A DNA stretch of 35,479 bases from an uncultured Prevotellaceae bacterium (GCA_902776475.1 CACYQD010000031.1:1-35479); one strand, 5' to 3'. Shown: positions 18,827-27,640, numbered from the stretch's first letter. Made by a program: numbers and translations. The notes: generated from the sequence alone by a model not told the origin.

Positions 18827-19497
18827 TTAATCTTTTTAATTTCGTCCTCCAGCTCCGCAATCCTCTTTTGGAGGGTGGCTATTTGTGTTTTCAGCTGACG
18901 ATTCTCGTCTTCCAGAGCTTGGAGATGAGCATCTTGCGTTTTGCGATAGCCGGTGCGTGCGGCATACATGCGCTCCTTGATGCCGCCCTGCTCTACGAAG
19001 AGGCGCTCCAACCGCTGAAGATAGGCACACATCAACCTGTCGGTTTGATGGCATAGGGTGATGGCCATATTTGCCATTTCCACATCGGTCATTTTGTCTA
19101 TCAGAGGTGCATAATCACTAAAGTCAAAGTGGGTGGAGCAAAATTTGCGGAGAGGCAACAGACGTGGATTGTCTTTCGTCCAATGAGGGATGTGGTGTGT
19201 GTTTAAGTAATCATGGTAGTCTAAGAGAAGTTCCTTCAGACTGCTTCGGGCGACGTTAATAAGTTTGATTTCCATCTCCGAACTGGTCTGCCCGTCCTCA
19301 CTTCCTTCCACGATGTTTTGTTTGCCACTACGGGCGGCCTGTATCATCTGGTCAACGGTGCGGTCTCCATGAGGTGGAAGAAATCGATGACAGAACTCCA
19401 CCGTCAACTGATACAAAACATCACTCTTGCGATAGAAATAAAGATTCTGCCACATGACGTTCTTTTTCAGGACTTTTCCTTTTGTATCGTATTCCAT
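18817..19497 (-). CDS. Four-helix-bundle protein (S23/Avd-like) with coiled-coil tail
   Basis: 226 residues, all alpha-helical in appearance. Residues about 15-180 resemble the four-helix-bundle family that includes proteins from 23S rRNA intervening sequences and the Avd accessory protein of diversity-generating retroelements; the core motif is RSGKQNIVEGSEDG (57-70). Residues about 190-226 form a heptad-like coiled coil (LEDENRQLKTQIATLQKRI). Relatives are basic, oligomeric and can bind nucleic acid, but no reverse transcriptase or target gene is present here, so a retroelement role is not supported. The stop codon lies inside the decamer array that follows directly. It is the last gene after leuB and the TPR gene, 161 bases beyond the TPR stop. 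The function is unknown. Confidence 0.85.
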   Translation of the reverse strand: MEYDTKGKVLKKNVMWQNLYFYRKSDVLYQLTVEFCHRFLPPHGDRTVDQMIQAARSGKQNIVEGSEDGQTSSEMEIKLINVARSSLKELLLDYHDYLNTHHIPHWTKDNPRLLPLRKFCSTHFDFSDYAPLIDKMTDVEMANMAITLCHQTDRLMCAYLQRLERLFVEQGGIKERMYAARTGYRKTQDAHLQALEDENRQLKTQIATLQKRIAELEDEIKKIKEA

Positions 19498-19595
19498 CTC
19501 ACCTTCAGTTCTTTTATGCTTTTAGGGACGTTATTGATTGGCGCAGGTGATGAGGCTCTAGTCAGACTATCTTCTGCTGCTGTTTATATTTCCTA

Positions 19596-19684
19596 GCAGC
19601 GCTCATAGAGTTACTCTTTGCAGCGCTCGTAGAGTTACTCTTTGCAGTGCTCATAGAGTTACTCTTTGCAGCGCTCGTAGAGTT
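19596..19684. repeat. 24-bp tandem repeat across the 3' end of the TPR gene
   Basis: Three full units (19596, 19620, 19644) and a 17-base partial copy (19668-19684). Units differ only at a few bases (CGCTCGTAG versus CGCTCATAG, and one GTG). The partial copy lies in the last codons of the TPR gene (LYERC). Since 24 is a multiple of 3, every unit repeats the codons for LYERCKE plus a TAA stop in the same frame (stops at 19659, 19635 and 19611). Confidence 0.95.
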
Positions 19685-20375
19685 CGGCCAAAGACGGTCT
19701 GGGAACTCCTTTGCTGACTGCGAGATCAAGGTCCTCGCGGGCTTTTCGCTTGTTTTTCATCCTCAATCGCACGTCAGCGCGGCTGAGGATGAAATCAGTA
19801 TTAGATGGTTCAAGGCGCATGGCCTCGGTAAAGTCATACTCGGCCAGTTCGAGCATGCCGCGCTCCAGTTCGATGCCCGCCCTGGCGGCGTAGGCCACCG
19901 CACTGTCGGGATAGAGTTGCACGACCTGGTTGATGAGGTTCATGGCGTCGGTATGGTGCATGTCTTTCTGCTCGATCAAAGCCAGACCGAGCATCCCGTT
20001 GAAGTTGCCCGGCACGATTCTGAGCATCGTCTTGTAATCCTTCTTGGCGTATTTATAGCGGTGGAGTTTCTCATTGGCGAACGCCCGGTAGTAGAGGGCG
20101 GCCACATTTTTCGGGTCTTTGGACAATATCCTGTCATACTCCTCCTTGGCATAGTTCCACTGCTCAAGATAGATGTTCCAGGAAGCCTTTTTCAGACGGA
20201 GGTCGATGTTGTCGGGAAATTTCCTCAACTGAGCCTGCGCATTCTCCAAGGAGTCGAGCAAATCATTATAGCTTTGGGCCAAGGAAGGGATGGCCATAAG
20301 CCATGCTGCGGCAAGGCATCCTATTGCCTTGCCGCAACACCGTAGTCCAGACAGTTTTGCAGAGCTTTTTCTCAT
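19659..20375 (-). CDS. Exported TPR-repeat protein
   Basis: 238 residues. The start at 20375 is supported by an ATGA overlap with the leuB stop, a usual sign of translational coupling; an in-frame ATG 9 codons upstream would extend further into leuB. A signal peptide (about 1-34, ending PSLAQ) is followed by tandem TPR-like helix pairs to the end ([71 protein letters not shown]-type spacing). TPR proteins are scaffolds for protein contacts; this one should act in the periplasm or at a membrane. It has no known link to leucine synthesis. The gene ends inside a 24-bp tandem repeat that duplicates its last codons and stop. Confidence 0.88.
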   Translation of the reverse strand: MRKSSAKLSGLRCCGKAIGCLAAAWLMAIPSLAQSYNDLLDSLENAQAQLRKFPDNIDLRLKKASWNIYLEQWNYAKEEYDRILSKDPKNVAALYYRAFANEKLHRYKYAKKDYKTMLRIVPGNFNGMLGLALIEQKDMHHTDAMNLINQVVQLYPDSAVAYAARAGIELERGMLELAEYDFTEAMRLEPSNTDFILSRADVRLRMKNKRKAREDLDLAVSKGVPRPSLAELYERCKE

Positions 20376-21433
20376 TGTTCTTTGATCCAGTTGACAATCC
20401 ATTCACCCACTTCCTTGGTGCCATAGACTGCCCCACCCTCCACTTGGATTTCGGGAGTGCGCACGCAGGCATCCAGACTGGCATCCACCGCTTTCCGGAC
20501 GAGGGAGCCCTCCTCCTGGAGGCCGAAGTGCTCCAGCATCATGGCCACGGACAAAATCTGGGCGAGCGGATTGGCCAAGTTCTTTCCCGCTGCCTGCGGC
20601 CAGGAACCATGGACGGGTTCGAAAACGGGTGTGCTCTCACCTGTGGAAGCCGACGGCAACAAGCCCATGGACCCAGAGATGCAACTTCCCTCGTCGGTGA
20701 GGATGTCGCCGAAGGTGTTTTCTGTCACCATCACGTCAAAGAAGGTCGGTTCGGCAATCATGCGCATCGAGGCATTATCGACAAACATGTAATCCACCTT
20801 GACATCAGGATATGCGGGTTCCATCTCTTTGGCTATCTGTCTCCACAAACGACTGGATGCCAATATATTGGCCTTATCGACAACGGTGAGATGGTGATTT
20901 CTAAGCCGGGCATAGTCAAAGCCCACTTTCAGGATGCGCTCTATCTCCGGACGGGTATAGATATTGGTGTCGTAGGCCTTGTCATTGTCCTGGTATTTCT
21001 CTCCGAAATACATGCCGCCGGTAAGTTCACGGATACAGACGAAATCCGCACCCTCCACCAACTCTGCACGGAGCGGACTTTTGTGCAGCAGGCATTTGAA
21101 GGTCTGTACGGGACGGATATTGGCAAACAGTCCCAGTCTCTTCCTCATGGCCAGCAGTCCTTGTTCGGGGCGCACCTTTGCCGTGGGGTCGTTGTCATAT
21201 TTCGGGTCACCGACAGCAGCGAAGAGGACGGCATCGGCCTCCTTGCAGATCTGGAAAGTCTCCTCTGGGAAAGGGTCCCCCACCACATCGATGGCATGAG
21301 CACCGCAGATGGCCTCCTGATAGGTCACCTCATGATGGAATTTATCAGCGATGGCATCCATGACGGCCACGCCCTGACGCATGATTTCCGGTCCGATACC
21401 GTCGCCGGCGAGTACAGCTATTTTCAGTTTCAT
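20372..21433 (-). CDS. leuB: 3-isopropylmalate dehydrogenase
   Basis: 353 residues, the normal length for the family. The start [17 protein letters not shown] gives the standard N-terminus; an in-frame ATG 9 codons upstream adds an atypical extension. It oxidatively decarboxylates 3-isopropylmalate to 2-oxoisocaproate with NAD in the cytoplasm. Landmarks include GDGIGPEI, the metal and substrate region [19 protein letters not shown], and the NAD-binding motif [18 protein letters not shown], where family members usually have HGSAPDIAGK, so a Trp replaces a small residue. It lies 51 bases after the second synthase gene and overlaps the TPR gene by 4 bases. Confidence 0.97.
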   Translation of the reverse strand: MKLKIAVLAGDGIGPEIMRQGVAVMDAIADKFHHEVTYQEAICGAHAIDVVGDPFPEETFQICKEADAVLFAAVGDPKYDNDPTAKVRPEQGLLAMRKRLGLFANIRPVQTFKCLLHKSPLRAELVEGADFVCIRELTGGMYFGEKYQDNDKAYDTNIYTRPEIERILKVGFDYARLRNHHLTVVDKANILASSRLWRQIAKEMEPAYPDVKVDYMFVDNASMRMIAEPTFFDVMVTENTFGDILTDEGSCISGSMGLLPSASTGESTPVFEPVHGSWPQAAGKNLANPLAQILSVAMMLEHFGLQEEGSLVRKAVDASLDACVRTPEIQVEGGAVYGTKEVGEWIVNWIKEQ

Positions 21434-21484
21434 GTTAAGGTTGTTTGATGGTTTTCTCACTTCTTCAACGTCGTGAGTTGTTTT

Positions 21485-23047
21485 TTATTGTTGTTCTTCG
21501 AAAATGTTGAGCATTCTTAACGTTGCCTTGATGGCCGCCTCTGTCTGGTCGGCATCAAGACCCCGCGTGCGGATCAGTTTGTTTCCATTGCGCCAGGTGA
21601 TGACCGTCTGCACCAAGGCATCCGTCCTGCCCCCCGGCGGGATGGTGACCGCATAATTGGCCAGGATGGGGAAAGTGCGGTCGAGGTAAGTCTTGTAGAT
21701 CTTCCTCAAGGCTTTGACGAAGGCATCATACTGTCCGTCGCCGGTGGAGTCAGCCTCATACTGGCGGCCGTTGATTTCGACCTTGATGCTTGCCAAGGGC
21801 TTGAGTCCATAGGCAGAGGAGACCATATAACTGATGAGCCTGACTTTCTCCTCGGGCGTAGTATGCTTGAGCACGTCATTGACGATATAGGGCAGGTCAT
21901 CCTGCGTGACGATTTCCTTGCGGTCGCCCAGTTCGGTGATGCGCTTGGTCACCTTCGCCATCTGTTCCGGAGTCAGTTCGAGGCCCATTTTCTGCAGGTT
22001 GAGGGCGATGTTCGCCTTACCGCTGGTTTTTCCGAGCGCGTATTCCCGGCTGCGTCCAAATCGCTCCGGTACGAGGGCATTGCAATAGAGATTGTCCTTG
22101 TTGTCACCGTCGGCATGCACCCCGGCCACCTGTGTGAAGACATTGTCGCCCACGATGGGCTGGTTGGGTGCGATGGCGATGCCGCTGTACTCCTCGACGA
22201 GCCGGCTGATCTCGTTGAGCCGGTCTTCCTTGATATTGGTGCGGGCCTTGAACTGGTCCTTCAGGATCACCTGCACACTGGCCAACGGAGCATTGCCGCA
22301 ACGCTCCCCCAGCCCATTGACGGTCACGTGGAGTCCTTTGGCGCCGCAGAGGACAGCTGCGAGGGAATTGGAGACGGCCAGGTCGTAGTCGTTGTGCGCA
22401 TGAAAATCGAAGTGCACATCCGGGTAGCGCCTCCTCATCTTGCGGAAGAACTCGATCACCTGAAGGGGATTGGTGATGCCGAGCGTGTCGGGGAGCATGA
22501 ACCTTTTCACGGGTGTTTTGACCAGAACATCCATGAGGTGGTAGATGTATTCCGGCGACTCAGACATGCCGCTGCTCCAGTCCTCCAGATAGAGGTTGAC
22601 ACTGATGCCAAGCTTGCCGGCATAGTCGAGCGACCTCATGATATCGCCGATGTGCTCGTCAGGAGACTTGCCCAACTGCTGTTGGCAATGGCGGAGCGAG
22701 CCTTTGGCCAGGAGGTTGATGTTGCGGCAACCGCAGTCGTGAATCCAGTCGAGCGACTCATGGCCATCGACGAAGCCCAGCACCTCCACTTTCTCGGGCA
22801 TGCCGATACGCTCTGCATACCGGCAGATCATCTTCACCGCCTCCTTCTCGCCCTCCGACACCCGTGCCGAGGCCACTTCGAGCCGATCGACATTGATATC
22901 GGTCATGAGCACCCTGGCTATCATGAGTTTCTCATGAGGCAGAAACGACACGCCGCTGGTCTGTTCGCCGTCGCGCAGCGTACTGTCCATGATTTCTATG
23001 AGCGGATGGGTGAATGGCCCTTCTAAGACTTGTTCTGCTGTTCCCAT
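21485..23047 (-). CDS. Second alpha-isopropylmalate/citramalate synthase-type enzyme
   Basis: 520 residues from the MGTAEQ start, which overlaps the leuD end by 25 bases; further upstream ATGs would run deep into leuD. It is a DRE-TIM metallolyase: STLRDGEQ (Arg25, Asp26) and HAHNDYD (His216, His218 for the metal) are present. A LeuA-type regulatory dimer domain occupies about residues 395-520. It condenses acetyl-CoA with a 2-oxo acid. The true leuA heads the operon, so this paralogue may use a different substrate. Citramalate synthase (pyruvate as substrate, leading to isoleucine through LeuCDB) is the most attractive option and fits an Ile/Leu-rich leader peptide. A second isopropylmalate synthase or a homocitrate-type activity cannot be excluded by eye. 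Confidence 0.9.
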   Translation of the reverse strand: MGTAEQVLEGPFTHPLIEIMDSTLRDGEQTSGVSFLPHEKLMIARVLMTDINVDRLEVASARVSEGEKEAVKMICRYAERIGMPEKVEVLGFVDGHESLDWIHDCGCRNINLLAKGSLRHCQQQLGKSPDEHIGDIMRSLDYAGKLGISVNLYLEDWSSGMSESPEYIYHLMDVLVKTPVKRFMLPDTLGITNPLQVIEFFRKMRRRYPDVHFDFHAHNDYDLAVSNSLAAVLCGAKGLHVTVNGLGERCGNAPLASVQVILKDQFKARTNIKEDRLNEISRLVEEYSGIAIAPNQPIVGDNVFTQVAGVHADGDNKDNLYCNALVPERFGRSREYALGKTSGKANIALNLQKMGLELTPEQMAKVTKRITELGDRKEIVTQDDLPYIVNDVLKHTTPEEKVRLISYMVSSAYGLKPLASIKVEINGRQYEADSTGDGQYDAFVKALRKIYKTYLDRTFPILANYAVTIPPGGRTDALVQTVITWRNGNKLIRTRGLDADQTEAAIKATLRMLNIFEEQQ

Positions 23048-23616
23048 GATGTGATGATGTCGGTGTCGTGGAGCAGGAAATCGATGTCGTCGAAGCCATT
23101 GAGCAAGCAATGCTTCTTGTAGCCATTGATCTCAAACTGTTCCGAATGGCCTGTGGAAAGGTTTGTCACGGTCTGCCGGGGAAGATCGACCTCCACCTCC
23201 GTCTTCGGATTTTGCGCGATGCTCTGGAAAAGTTCCGCAAGGAACGGCTCAGACACCACGACCGGCAGCACGAAATTGTTGAGTTCATTGTTTTTGTGGA
23301 TATCGGCGAAAAAAGAGCTGATGACCACCCTGAAACCATATCCAGCGATGGCCCATGCCGCATGCTCGCGTGAGGAACCGGAACCGAAGTTTTTCCCTGC
23401 CACGAGGATGCATCCGCCGTAGGTGGGGTCATTGAGCACGAAGTCCTTCCGCGGACTTCCGTCCTTATGATACCTCCAGTCGCGGAAGAGATTGTCGCCA
23501 AAGCCTTCCTTGTCGGTCGCTTTCAGAAACCTTGCCGGGATGATCTGGTCGGTATCGACATTCTCCAATGGCAGAGGCACGCATGTGCTTGTGATAATAT
23601 TGAATTTCTGTTTCAT
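23023..23616 (-). CDS. leuD: 3-isopropylmalate dehydratase, small subunit
   Basis: 197 residues, typical of the bacterial small subunit. It forms the swivel domain that pairs with LeuC to isomerise 2-isopropylmalate into 3-isopropylmalate. Signature stretches are PLPLENVDTDQIIPARFLK near the N-terminus and LVAGKNFGSGSSREHAAWA in the middle, the substrate-binding loop. It begins 26 bases after leuC, and its last 25 bases overlap the next gene, so the two are probably translationally coupled. Confidence 0.97.
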   Translation of the reverse strand: MKQKFNIITSTCVPLPLENVDTDQIIPARFLKATDKEGFGDNLFRDWRYHKDGSPRKDFVLNDPTYGGCILVAGKNFGSGSSREHAAWAIAGYGFRVVISSFFADIHKNNELNNFVLPVVVSEPFLAELFQSIAQNPKTEVEVDLPRQTVTNLSTGHSEQFEINGYKKHCLLNGFDDIDFLLHDTDIITSWEQQNKS

Positions 23617-23642
23617 AAACTATGCAAATTGGTTGGAAGGTT

Positions 23643-25040
23643 TCATCCTAAAAGTGTTCTGGGATCGGTGATCACACCTGTCACGGCAGCAGCTGCAGCC
23701 ACGAGCGGACTGGCCAGCAGCGTACGGGCGCCCGGTCCTTGCCGTCCCTCGAAATTGCGGTTACTGGTCGATACGCAGTATTTGCCGGAAGGTACTTTGT
23801 CATCGTTCATGGCCAGACAAGCCGAACAACCCGGTTGGCGGATCTCGAAGCCCGCTTCAGCAAGGATGGTGTCGAGTCCCTCCTCACGGATCTGGCGGTC
23901 AACCGCCCAACTGCCCGGTACGAGCCAGGCCGTGACGTTGTCTGCCTTCCTGCGCCCCTTGACCATATTCGTGAAAGCACGGAAATCCTCTATCCTGCCG
24001 TTGGTGCAGGCTCCGAGGAAGACATAGTCAACAGGATGGCCGAGCAACGGCTGTCCCTCTTCCAGTCCCATATACTCCAGGGCCTTGGAGAAAGAAGTCC
24101 TCCCTTCTGCGGGGACATCGGCCATCATGGGGATACGCTCCGTGATTCCCACGCCCATGCCGGGATTGGTGCCGTAGGTGATGCGCGGCTCTATCTCTGC
24201 GGCATCAAAGGACAGTTCCTTGTCAAACACGGCATCATCGCCGCTGCGCAGCGTTTTCCATTGTTCCACCGCGCGCTGCCACTCCTCGCCCTTGGGCGCA
24301 TATTCCTTTCCCTGGATATAGGCGAAGGTCTTTTCATCGGGAGCCACGAATCCACCCCGGGCCCCCATCTCTATGCTCAGGTTGCACAAGGTGAGCCTTC
24401 CCTCCATCGACAGGTCGCGCACCACATCTCCCGCATATTCGATGAAATATCCCGTACCACCCGACGTGGTGAGGCGGGCCATGAGGAAGAGCGCCACATC
24501 TTTTGCCGTGACACCCTCCTGCAGTTTCCCGTTGATACTGATCCGCATCGACTTGGGTTTCTGCTGAAGGATACATTGCGAAGCGAGCACCATCTCCACC
24601 TCCGAGGTGCCGATACCGAAAGCCACGGCACCCATCGCCCCGTGGGTGGAAGTATGGGAATCGCCGCAGACGATGGTCATGCCCGGCAGCGACAGTCCTT
24701 TCTCGGGTCCGACGACATGGATGATGCCGTTGTCTGGCGACATCACGCCGAAATAGGTCAGTCCGAATTCCCGGCAGTTGCGCTCCAAGGCATCCACCTG
24801 CGCCTTCGATACGGGGTCGGCGATAGGCTTGTCCTGGTCATGCGTCGGTGTGTTGTGGTCGGGCATGCAGAAGACCTTTTCCGGACGGAAACATCTCAGT
24901 CCGCGGTTTCTCAGTCCGTCAAAAGCCTGCGGAGAGGTCACCTCATGGCAATAGAGGCGGTCGATATACAACTGTGTCGGTCCGTCCTCCACTTGCCGGA
25001 CGACATGTCTGTCCCATATCTTGTCAAAGAGTGTATTCAT
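23643..25040 (-). CDS. leuC: 3-isopropylmalate dehydratase, large subunit
   Basis: 465 residues, an aconitase-family 4Fe-4S enzyme. The three cluster cysteines are visible: Cys345 ([11 protein letters not shown]), Cys405 and Cys408 ([10 protein letters not shown]). The active-site loops [12 protein letters not shown] and [14 protein letters not shown] are intact. It works in the cytoplasm with LeuD, encoded 26 bases downstream. It follows leuA after a 59-base gap that holds an inverted repeat and a -7-like box, so it may have some independent regulation. Confidence 0.97.
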   Translation of the reverse strand: MNTLFDKIWDRHVVRQVEDGPTQLYIDRLYCHEVTSPQAFDGLRNRGLRCFRPEKVFCMPDHNTPTHDQDKPIADPVSKAQVDALERNCREFGLTYFGVMSPDNGIIHVVGPEKGLSLPGMTIVCGDSHTSTHGAMGAVAFGIGTSEVEMVLASQCILQQKPKSMRISINGKLQEGVTAKDVALFLMARLTTSGGTGYFIEYAGDVVRDLSMEGRLTLCNLSIEMGARGGFVAPDEKTFAYIQGKEYAPKGEEWQRAVEQWKTLRSGDDAVFDKELSFDAAEIEPRITYGTNPGMGVGITERIPMMADVPAEGRTSFSKALEYMGLEEGQPLLGHPVDYVFLGACTNGRIEDFRAFTNMVKGRRKADNVTAWLVPGSWAVDRQIREEGLDTILAEAGFEIRQPGCSACLAMNDDKVPSGKYCVSTSNRNFEGRQGPGARTLLASPLVAAAAAVTGVITDPRTLLG

Positions 25041-25060
25041 TGCTTGTCAATATGATTTAA

Positions 25061-25091
25061 GTCGTTTGCAAATATAATATAAAAAAACGAC
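25061..25091 (-). promoter_or_regulatory. Inverted repeat and -7-like box between leuA and leuC
   Basis: GTCGTTT (25061-25067) and AAACGAC (25085-25091) can pair around a 17-base AT-rich loop. The minus strand also carries TATATTTG (25069-25076), matching TAnnTTTG, but no TTTG lies at the -33 spacing (CGTG instead). It may be a processing hairpin or a weak internal promoter for leuC. Support is limited to these matches. Confidence 0.3.
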
Positions 25092-25099
25092 ATGGCACG

Positions 25100-26599
25100 T
25101 CAATCCCTGAATTTATTGATACAATCGATGTATGCCTCGACAGAAGCCGTGACGATATCCGTATTGGCACCGAAACCATAATAGACGCCCCCATTGTACT
25201 CCACCTGCATGTGCACCTTTCCCACATCGTTGGAGCCTTTGGAAATGGCTTGTATCGTAAACTCCTTGAGCGTCATTTTCTTGAGGATGATTTTCTTGAG
25301 TGCGTTGATGGCGGCATCGACAGGACCATTGCCCGTGGAGGCAGCCTCAAACTTCTGTCCACTGATGTCGATGCCGATGCTGGCCACGCTCCTGACCCCC
25401 ATGCCCGTGGTCACCTGCAGGAAATCGAGTTTGACGGCATGAGTCTCCGCGGTGTCGGCACCAGCAAGCATGAGGACGTCGGCATCACTGACTTCCTTCT
25501 TCTGGTCGGCCAGGCGGAGGAATTTCTGGTAGATCTTGTCTATTCTGTGATCGTCATCCACATTCACGCCCAGCACACTGAGCCTGTATTTGAGCGCCGC
25601 GCGTCCCGAACGGGCGGTGAGCACGATGGAGTTGTCGTCGAGGCCCACATCCTTGGGGTCCATGATCTCATAGGTGGAGACATCCTTCAGCACACCGTCC
25701 TGATGGATGCCGCTCGAATGAGCGAAGGCATTGCGCCCCACAACCGCCTTGTTGGGCTGTACGGGCATGTTCATCAGACTCGACACCATACGGCTGGTGG
25801 GATAGATCATGGTCGTATTGACATTGGTGTCGATATTCAGGCCTTTATGGCATTTGAGAATCATGACTATCTCTTCGAGCGAGGTGTTGCCGGCCCGCTC
25901 ACCGATGCCGTTCATGGTCACCTCCACCTGACGGGCGCCATTGATGACCCCGCTGAAGGTATTGGCCGTGGCCAGGCCAAGGTCGTTGTGGCAATGTGTG
26001 GAAATGGTCACCTTGTCGATGCCATCGACATGCTCCATGAGGTATTTGATTTTCGCACCATACTCCTCGGGCAGGCAATATCCTGTCGTGTCGGGGATAT
26101 TGACCACTGTGGCTCCCGCCTTGACGACTGCTTCGATGACCCTGGCGAGATACTCATTATCCGTGCGCCCGGCATCCTCTGCATAAAACTCCACGTCCTC
26201 AACGAATTTCCGGGCGTATTTGACGGCAGCCACGGCACGCTGGATGATTTCCTCACGGTTGGAGTGAAACTTGTATTGGATATGGGAGTCGCTGGTGCCG
26301 ATGCCCGTGTGGATGCGCTTCCGCTTCGCATACTGCAGCGACTCCACAGCCACGTTGATGTCTTTTTCCACGGCTCTGGTCAGGGCACAGATCGTGGGCC
26401 ATGTGACGGCCTTGGAAATTTCGATGACGGAGTTGAAATCCCCCGGACTTGAGATGGGAAAACCCGCCTCGATGACATCGACGCCCAACCTTTCGAGTTG
26501 GCGTGCTACCTGAATTTTCTCTACCGTGTTAAGCTGGCACCCCGGCACCTGTTCTCCGTCACGCAGAGTAGTGTCGAAAATAAATAACCTATCGTTCAT
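25100..26599 (-). CDS. leuA: 2-isopropylmalate synthase
   Basis: 499 residues, first structural gene of the operon. It condenses 2-oxoisovalerate with acetyl-CoA, the committed step to leucine. The N-terminus [13 protein letters not shown] carries the catalytic Arg13 and Asp14, and [11 protein letters not shown] carries the metal ligands His202 and His204. Further landmarks are [16 protein letters not shown] and the HQDGVLKD segment. A C-terminal regulatory dimer domain (about 380-499) suggests feedback by leucine. Transcription is preceded by a leader peptide and attenuator, so it is controlled at two levels. The product is cytoplasmic. Confidence 0.97.
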   Translation of the reverse strand: MNDRLFIFDTTLRDGEQVPGCQLNTVEKIQVARQLERLGVDVIEAGFPISSPGDFNSVIEISKAVTWPTICALTRAVEKDINVAVESLQYAKRKRIHTGIGTSDSHIQYKFHSNREEIIQRAVAAVKYARKFVEDVEFYAEDAGRTDNEYLARVIEAVVKAGATVVNIPDTTGYCLPEEYGAKIKYLMEHVDGIDKVTISTHCHNDLGLATANTFSGVINGARQVEVTMNGIGERAGNTSLEEIVMILKCHKGLNIDTNVNTTMIYPTSRMVSSLMNMPVQPNKAVVGRNAFAHSSGIHQDGVLKDVSTYEIMDPKDVGLDDNSIVLTARSGRAALKYRLSVLGVNVDDDHRIDKIYQKFLRLADQKKEVSDADVLMLAGADTAETHAVKLDFLQVTTGMGVRSVASIGIDISGQKFEAASTGNGPVDAAINALKKIILKKMTLKEFTIQAISKGSNDVGKVHMQVEYNGGVYYGFGANTDIVTASVEAYIDCINKFRD

Positions 26600-26645
26600 T
26601 ATTTCATTATTTGTAACCCTTCACATAGGGTTGGTTAAAGGCAAT

Positions 26646-26680
26646 AAAAAAACCTTCCGCACTCCTGGAAGTGAGAAAGG
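26646..26680 (-). terminator. Attenuator terminator of the leu operon
   Basis: On the minus strand CCTTTCTCACT and AGTGCGGAAGG pair (one mismatch, one G-T) around a short loop, followed by seven T. It lies between the leader peptide and leuA, 46 bases before the leuA ATG. Its 5' arm includes TCACTTCCAG (26665-26674), the exact complement of CTGGAAGTGA at 26720-26729 in the last codons of the leader peptide, so antiterminator and terminator are mutually exclusive. Confidence 0.93.
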
Positions 26681-26715
26681 TCCGTATCCATATACAGCGA
26701 TGACAACCGCATACC

Positions 26716-26787
26716 TCAGTCACTTCCAGCCGCTTGCTGCAGTCGGATGGCCAAAATAATTAGGTTAATCATGCTGTTTCTTGTCAT
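26716..26787 (-). CDS. Leu/Ile-rich leader peptide of the leu operon
   Basis: A 23-codon frame, ATG at 26785-26787 and TGA at 26716-26718. Residues 8-16 read NLIILAIRL; in all there are four Ile and three Leu codons, with Met at 1 and 6. Codons 20-23 contain the antiterminator strand CTGGAAGTGA. If a ribosome stalls on the Leu/Ile codons, that strand stays free and can pair with the terminator arm, allowing read-through into leuA. If the ribosome reaches the stop codon it covers the strand, and the terminator forms. This model is inferred from geometry and from classic amino-acid operon attenuation. Confidence 0.9.
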   Translation of the reverse strand: MTRNSMINLIILAIRLQQAAGSD

Positions 26788-26808
26788 CTCTATTTTCAAT
26801 TTCGGGTG

Positions 26809-26840
26809 CAAAAGTAAGCAAACTATTTGAAACCAACAAA
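26809..26840 (-). promoter_or_regulatory. leu operon promoter
   Basis: On the minus strand a -33 TTTG (26837-26840) and a -7 TACTTTTG (26809-26816) are separated by 20 bases, close to the Bacteroidetes consensus of 19. Transcription would begin near 26801, about 15 bases before the leader peptide ATG. Confidence 0.8.
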
Positions 26841-26922
26841 CAATTTGAAAGATTTTTGCCAAAAATTCTTATAATCTAATGATTTTGCGGCCATTTTGGT
26901 CACAATCAATCATTTCACCACC

Positions 26923-27594
26923 TTATTTGATGGCGCTGAGCACCTGTTGCGAAATAGCCTTCATGCCCTTGATGGAGGGATGTCCGTTGACCTTGTCGAT
27001 GTCATGGAGTTCGATGCAGGGCACCTGGTAGTGTGCGCAGATGGTCTTGCACGACTCGTTGATCTCTTCCCGCAGTTCGGAGTTCAGGATGAAATAGACC
27101 GCCACATTGGGGTATCTGTTCTTGACATGATGAAGCAGATACGCCATGGCCGGTCTGAACGTATAAAAGTCAGCCTTCGTCCATCCATCATATTTATATT
27201 CTCCGACAGGTTCGCCAGCCCAACTGTCGTTGGTGGCACCGAAGATGAGGAGGATGTCGGGGTCGCCGAGCTGGTCCATCCTGGTGAGGAAGGAGCGATC
27301 GGAATAGTCGTTGCCGTCATAACCCCGATATCCTATTGTGCTTCCGCTATAAGAGTTGTTGACACACAGTTTGTAACCGCCCTGACTGGCCACTTGCCAC
27401 CACCAGGTCTGCTGCACATCGTTGACATCAGTGCGGTTGCCGCTCTCTTCGTAGTACCACATCTCGTTGGTTGACGGTGTGACATAGCCCTCGAAAGTGG
27501 AATAGGAGTCACCGAGCACGGAAATAGAGAGCTTTTGCGCGCTGATTGTCAGTGTGCAAAGCACAAAAAGGCAAAATAAACTGATTTTCTTCAT
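26923..27594 (-). CDS. Secreted SGNH/GDSL-family hydrolase
   Basis: 223 residues from the MKKISLF start, which gives a clean signal peptide (about 1-20, ending ISAQ); an in-frame ATG four codons upstream is less likely. Block I is VLGDSYS with the nucleophile Ser30; block III is FGATNDS (Asn122). The C-terminal catalytic His is in NGHPSIKGM (His205), but residue His-3, normally Asp in SGNH enzymes, is Val here; an Asp lies one residue further away on each side of Lys (DIDKVNGH). Likely an esterase or deacetylase acting on an extracytoplasmic carbohydrate ester; the substrate is unknown. It lies 42 bases after dnaB, probably in the same transcript. Confidence 0.88.
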   Translation of the reverse strand: MKKISLFCLFVLCTLTISAQKLSISVLGDSYSTFEGYVTPSTNEMWYYEESGNRTDVNDVQQTWWWQVASQGGYKLCVNNSYSGSTIGYRGYDGNDYSDRSFLTRMDQLGDPDILLIFGATNDSWAGEPVGEYKYDGWTKADFYTFRPAMAYLLHHVKNRYPNVAVYFILNSELREEINESCKTICAHYQVPCIELHDIDKVNGHPSIKGMKAISQQVLSAIK

Positions 27595-27616
27595 GATGAT
27601 ATACATTGATTATGAT

Positions 27617-27640
27617 ACTCCTAAACTCCCAAACTCCTAA
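27617..27640. repeat. Three 8-bp tandem repeats at the dnaB stop codon
   Basis: On the minus strand TTAGGAGT, TTGGGAGT, TTAGGAGT follow each other without gaps. The first copy in transcription order contains the dnaB TAG stop (27637-27639). They fill most of the gap before the hydrolase gene. No function is evident. Confidence 0.75.

Noticed and set aside
18533-18898. A + strand open frame through the decamer array
   Set aside because: It encodes a low-complexity repeat (FPDFPRFSQ-like) created by the 10-bp array and runs antisense into the four-helix gene.
18817-19497. Diversity-generating retroelement suggested by the Avd-like protein
   Set aside because: No reverse transcriptase, template/variable repeat pair or variable target gene is present nearby.
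19596-19684. CRISPR array
   Set aside because: The 24-bp units are directly adjacent with no spacers and no cas genes are present.
21434-21484. CTCAC/GTGAG hairpin between the second synthase gene and leuB
   Set aside because: A 5-bp stem with a 12-base loop is too weak to call.
26600-26800. T-box or leucine riboswitch before leuA
   Set aside because: No T-box sequence or specifier loop is seen; the leader peptide with its attenuator explains the region.
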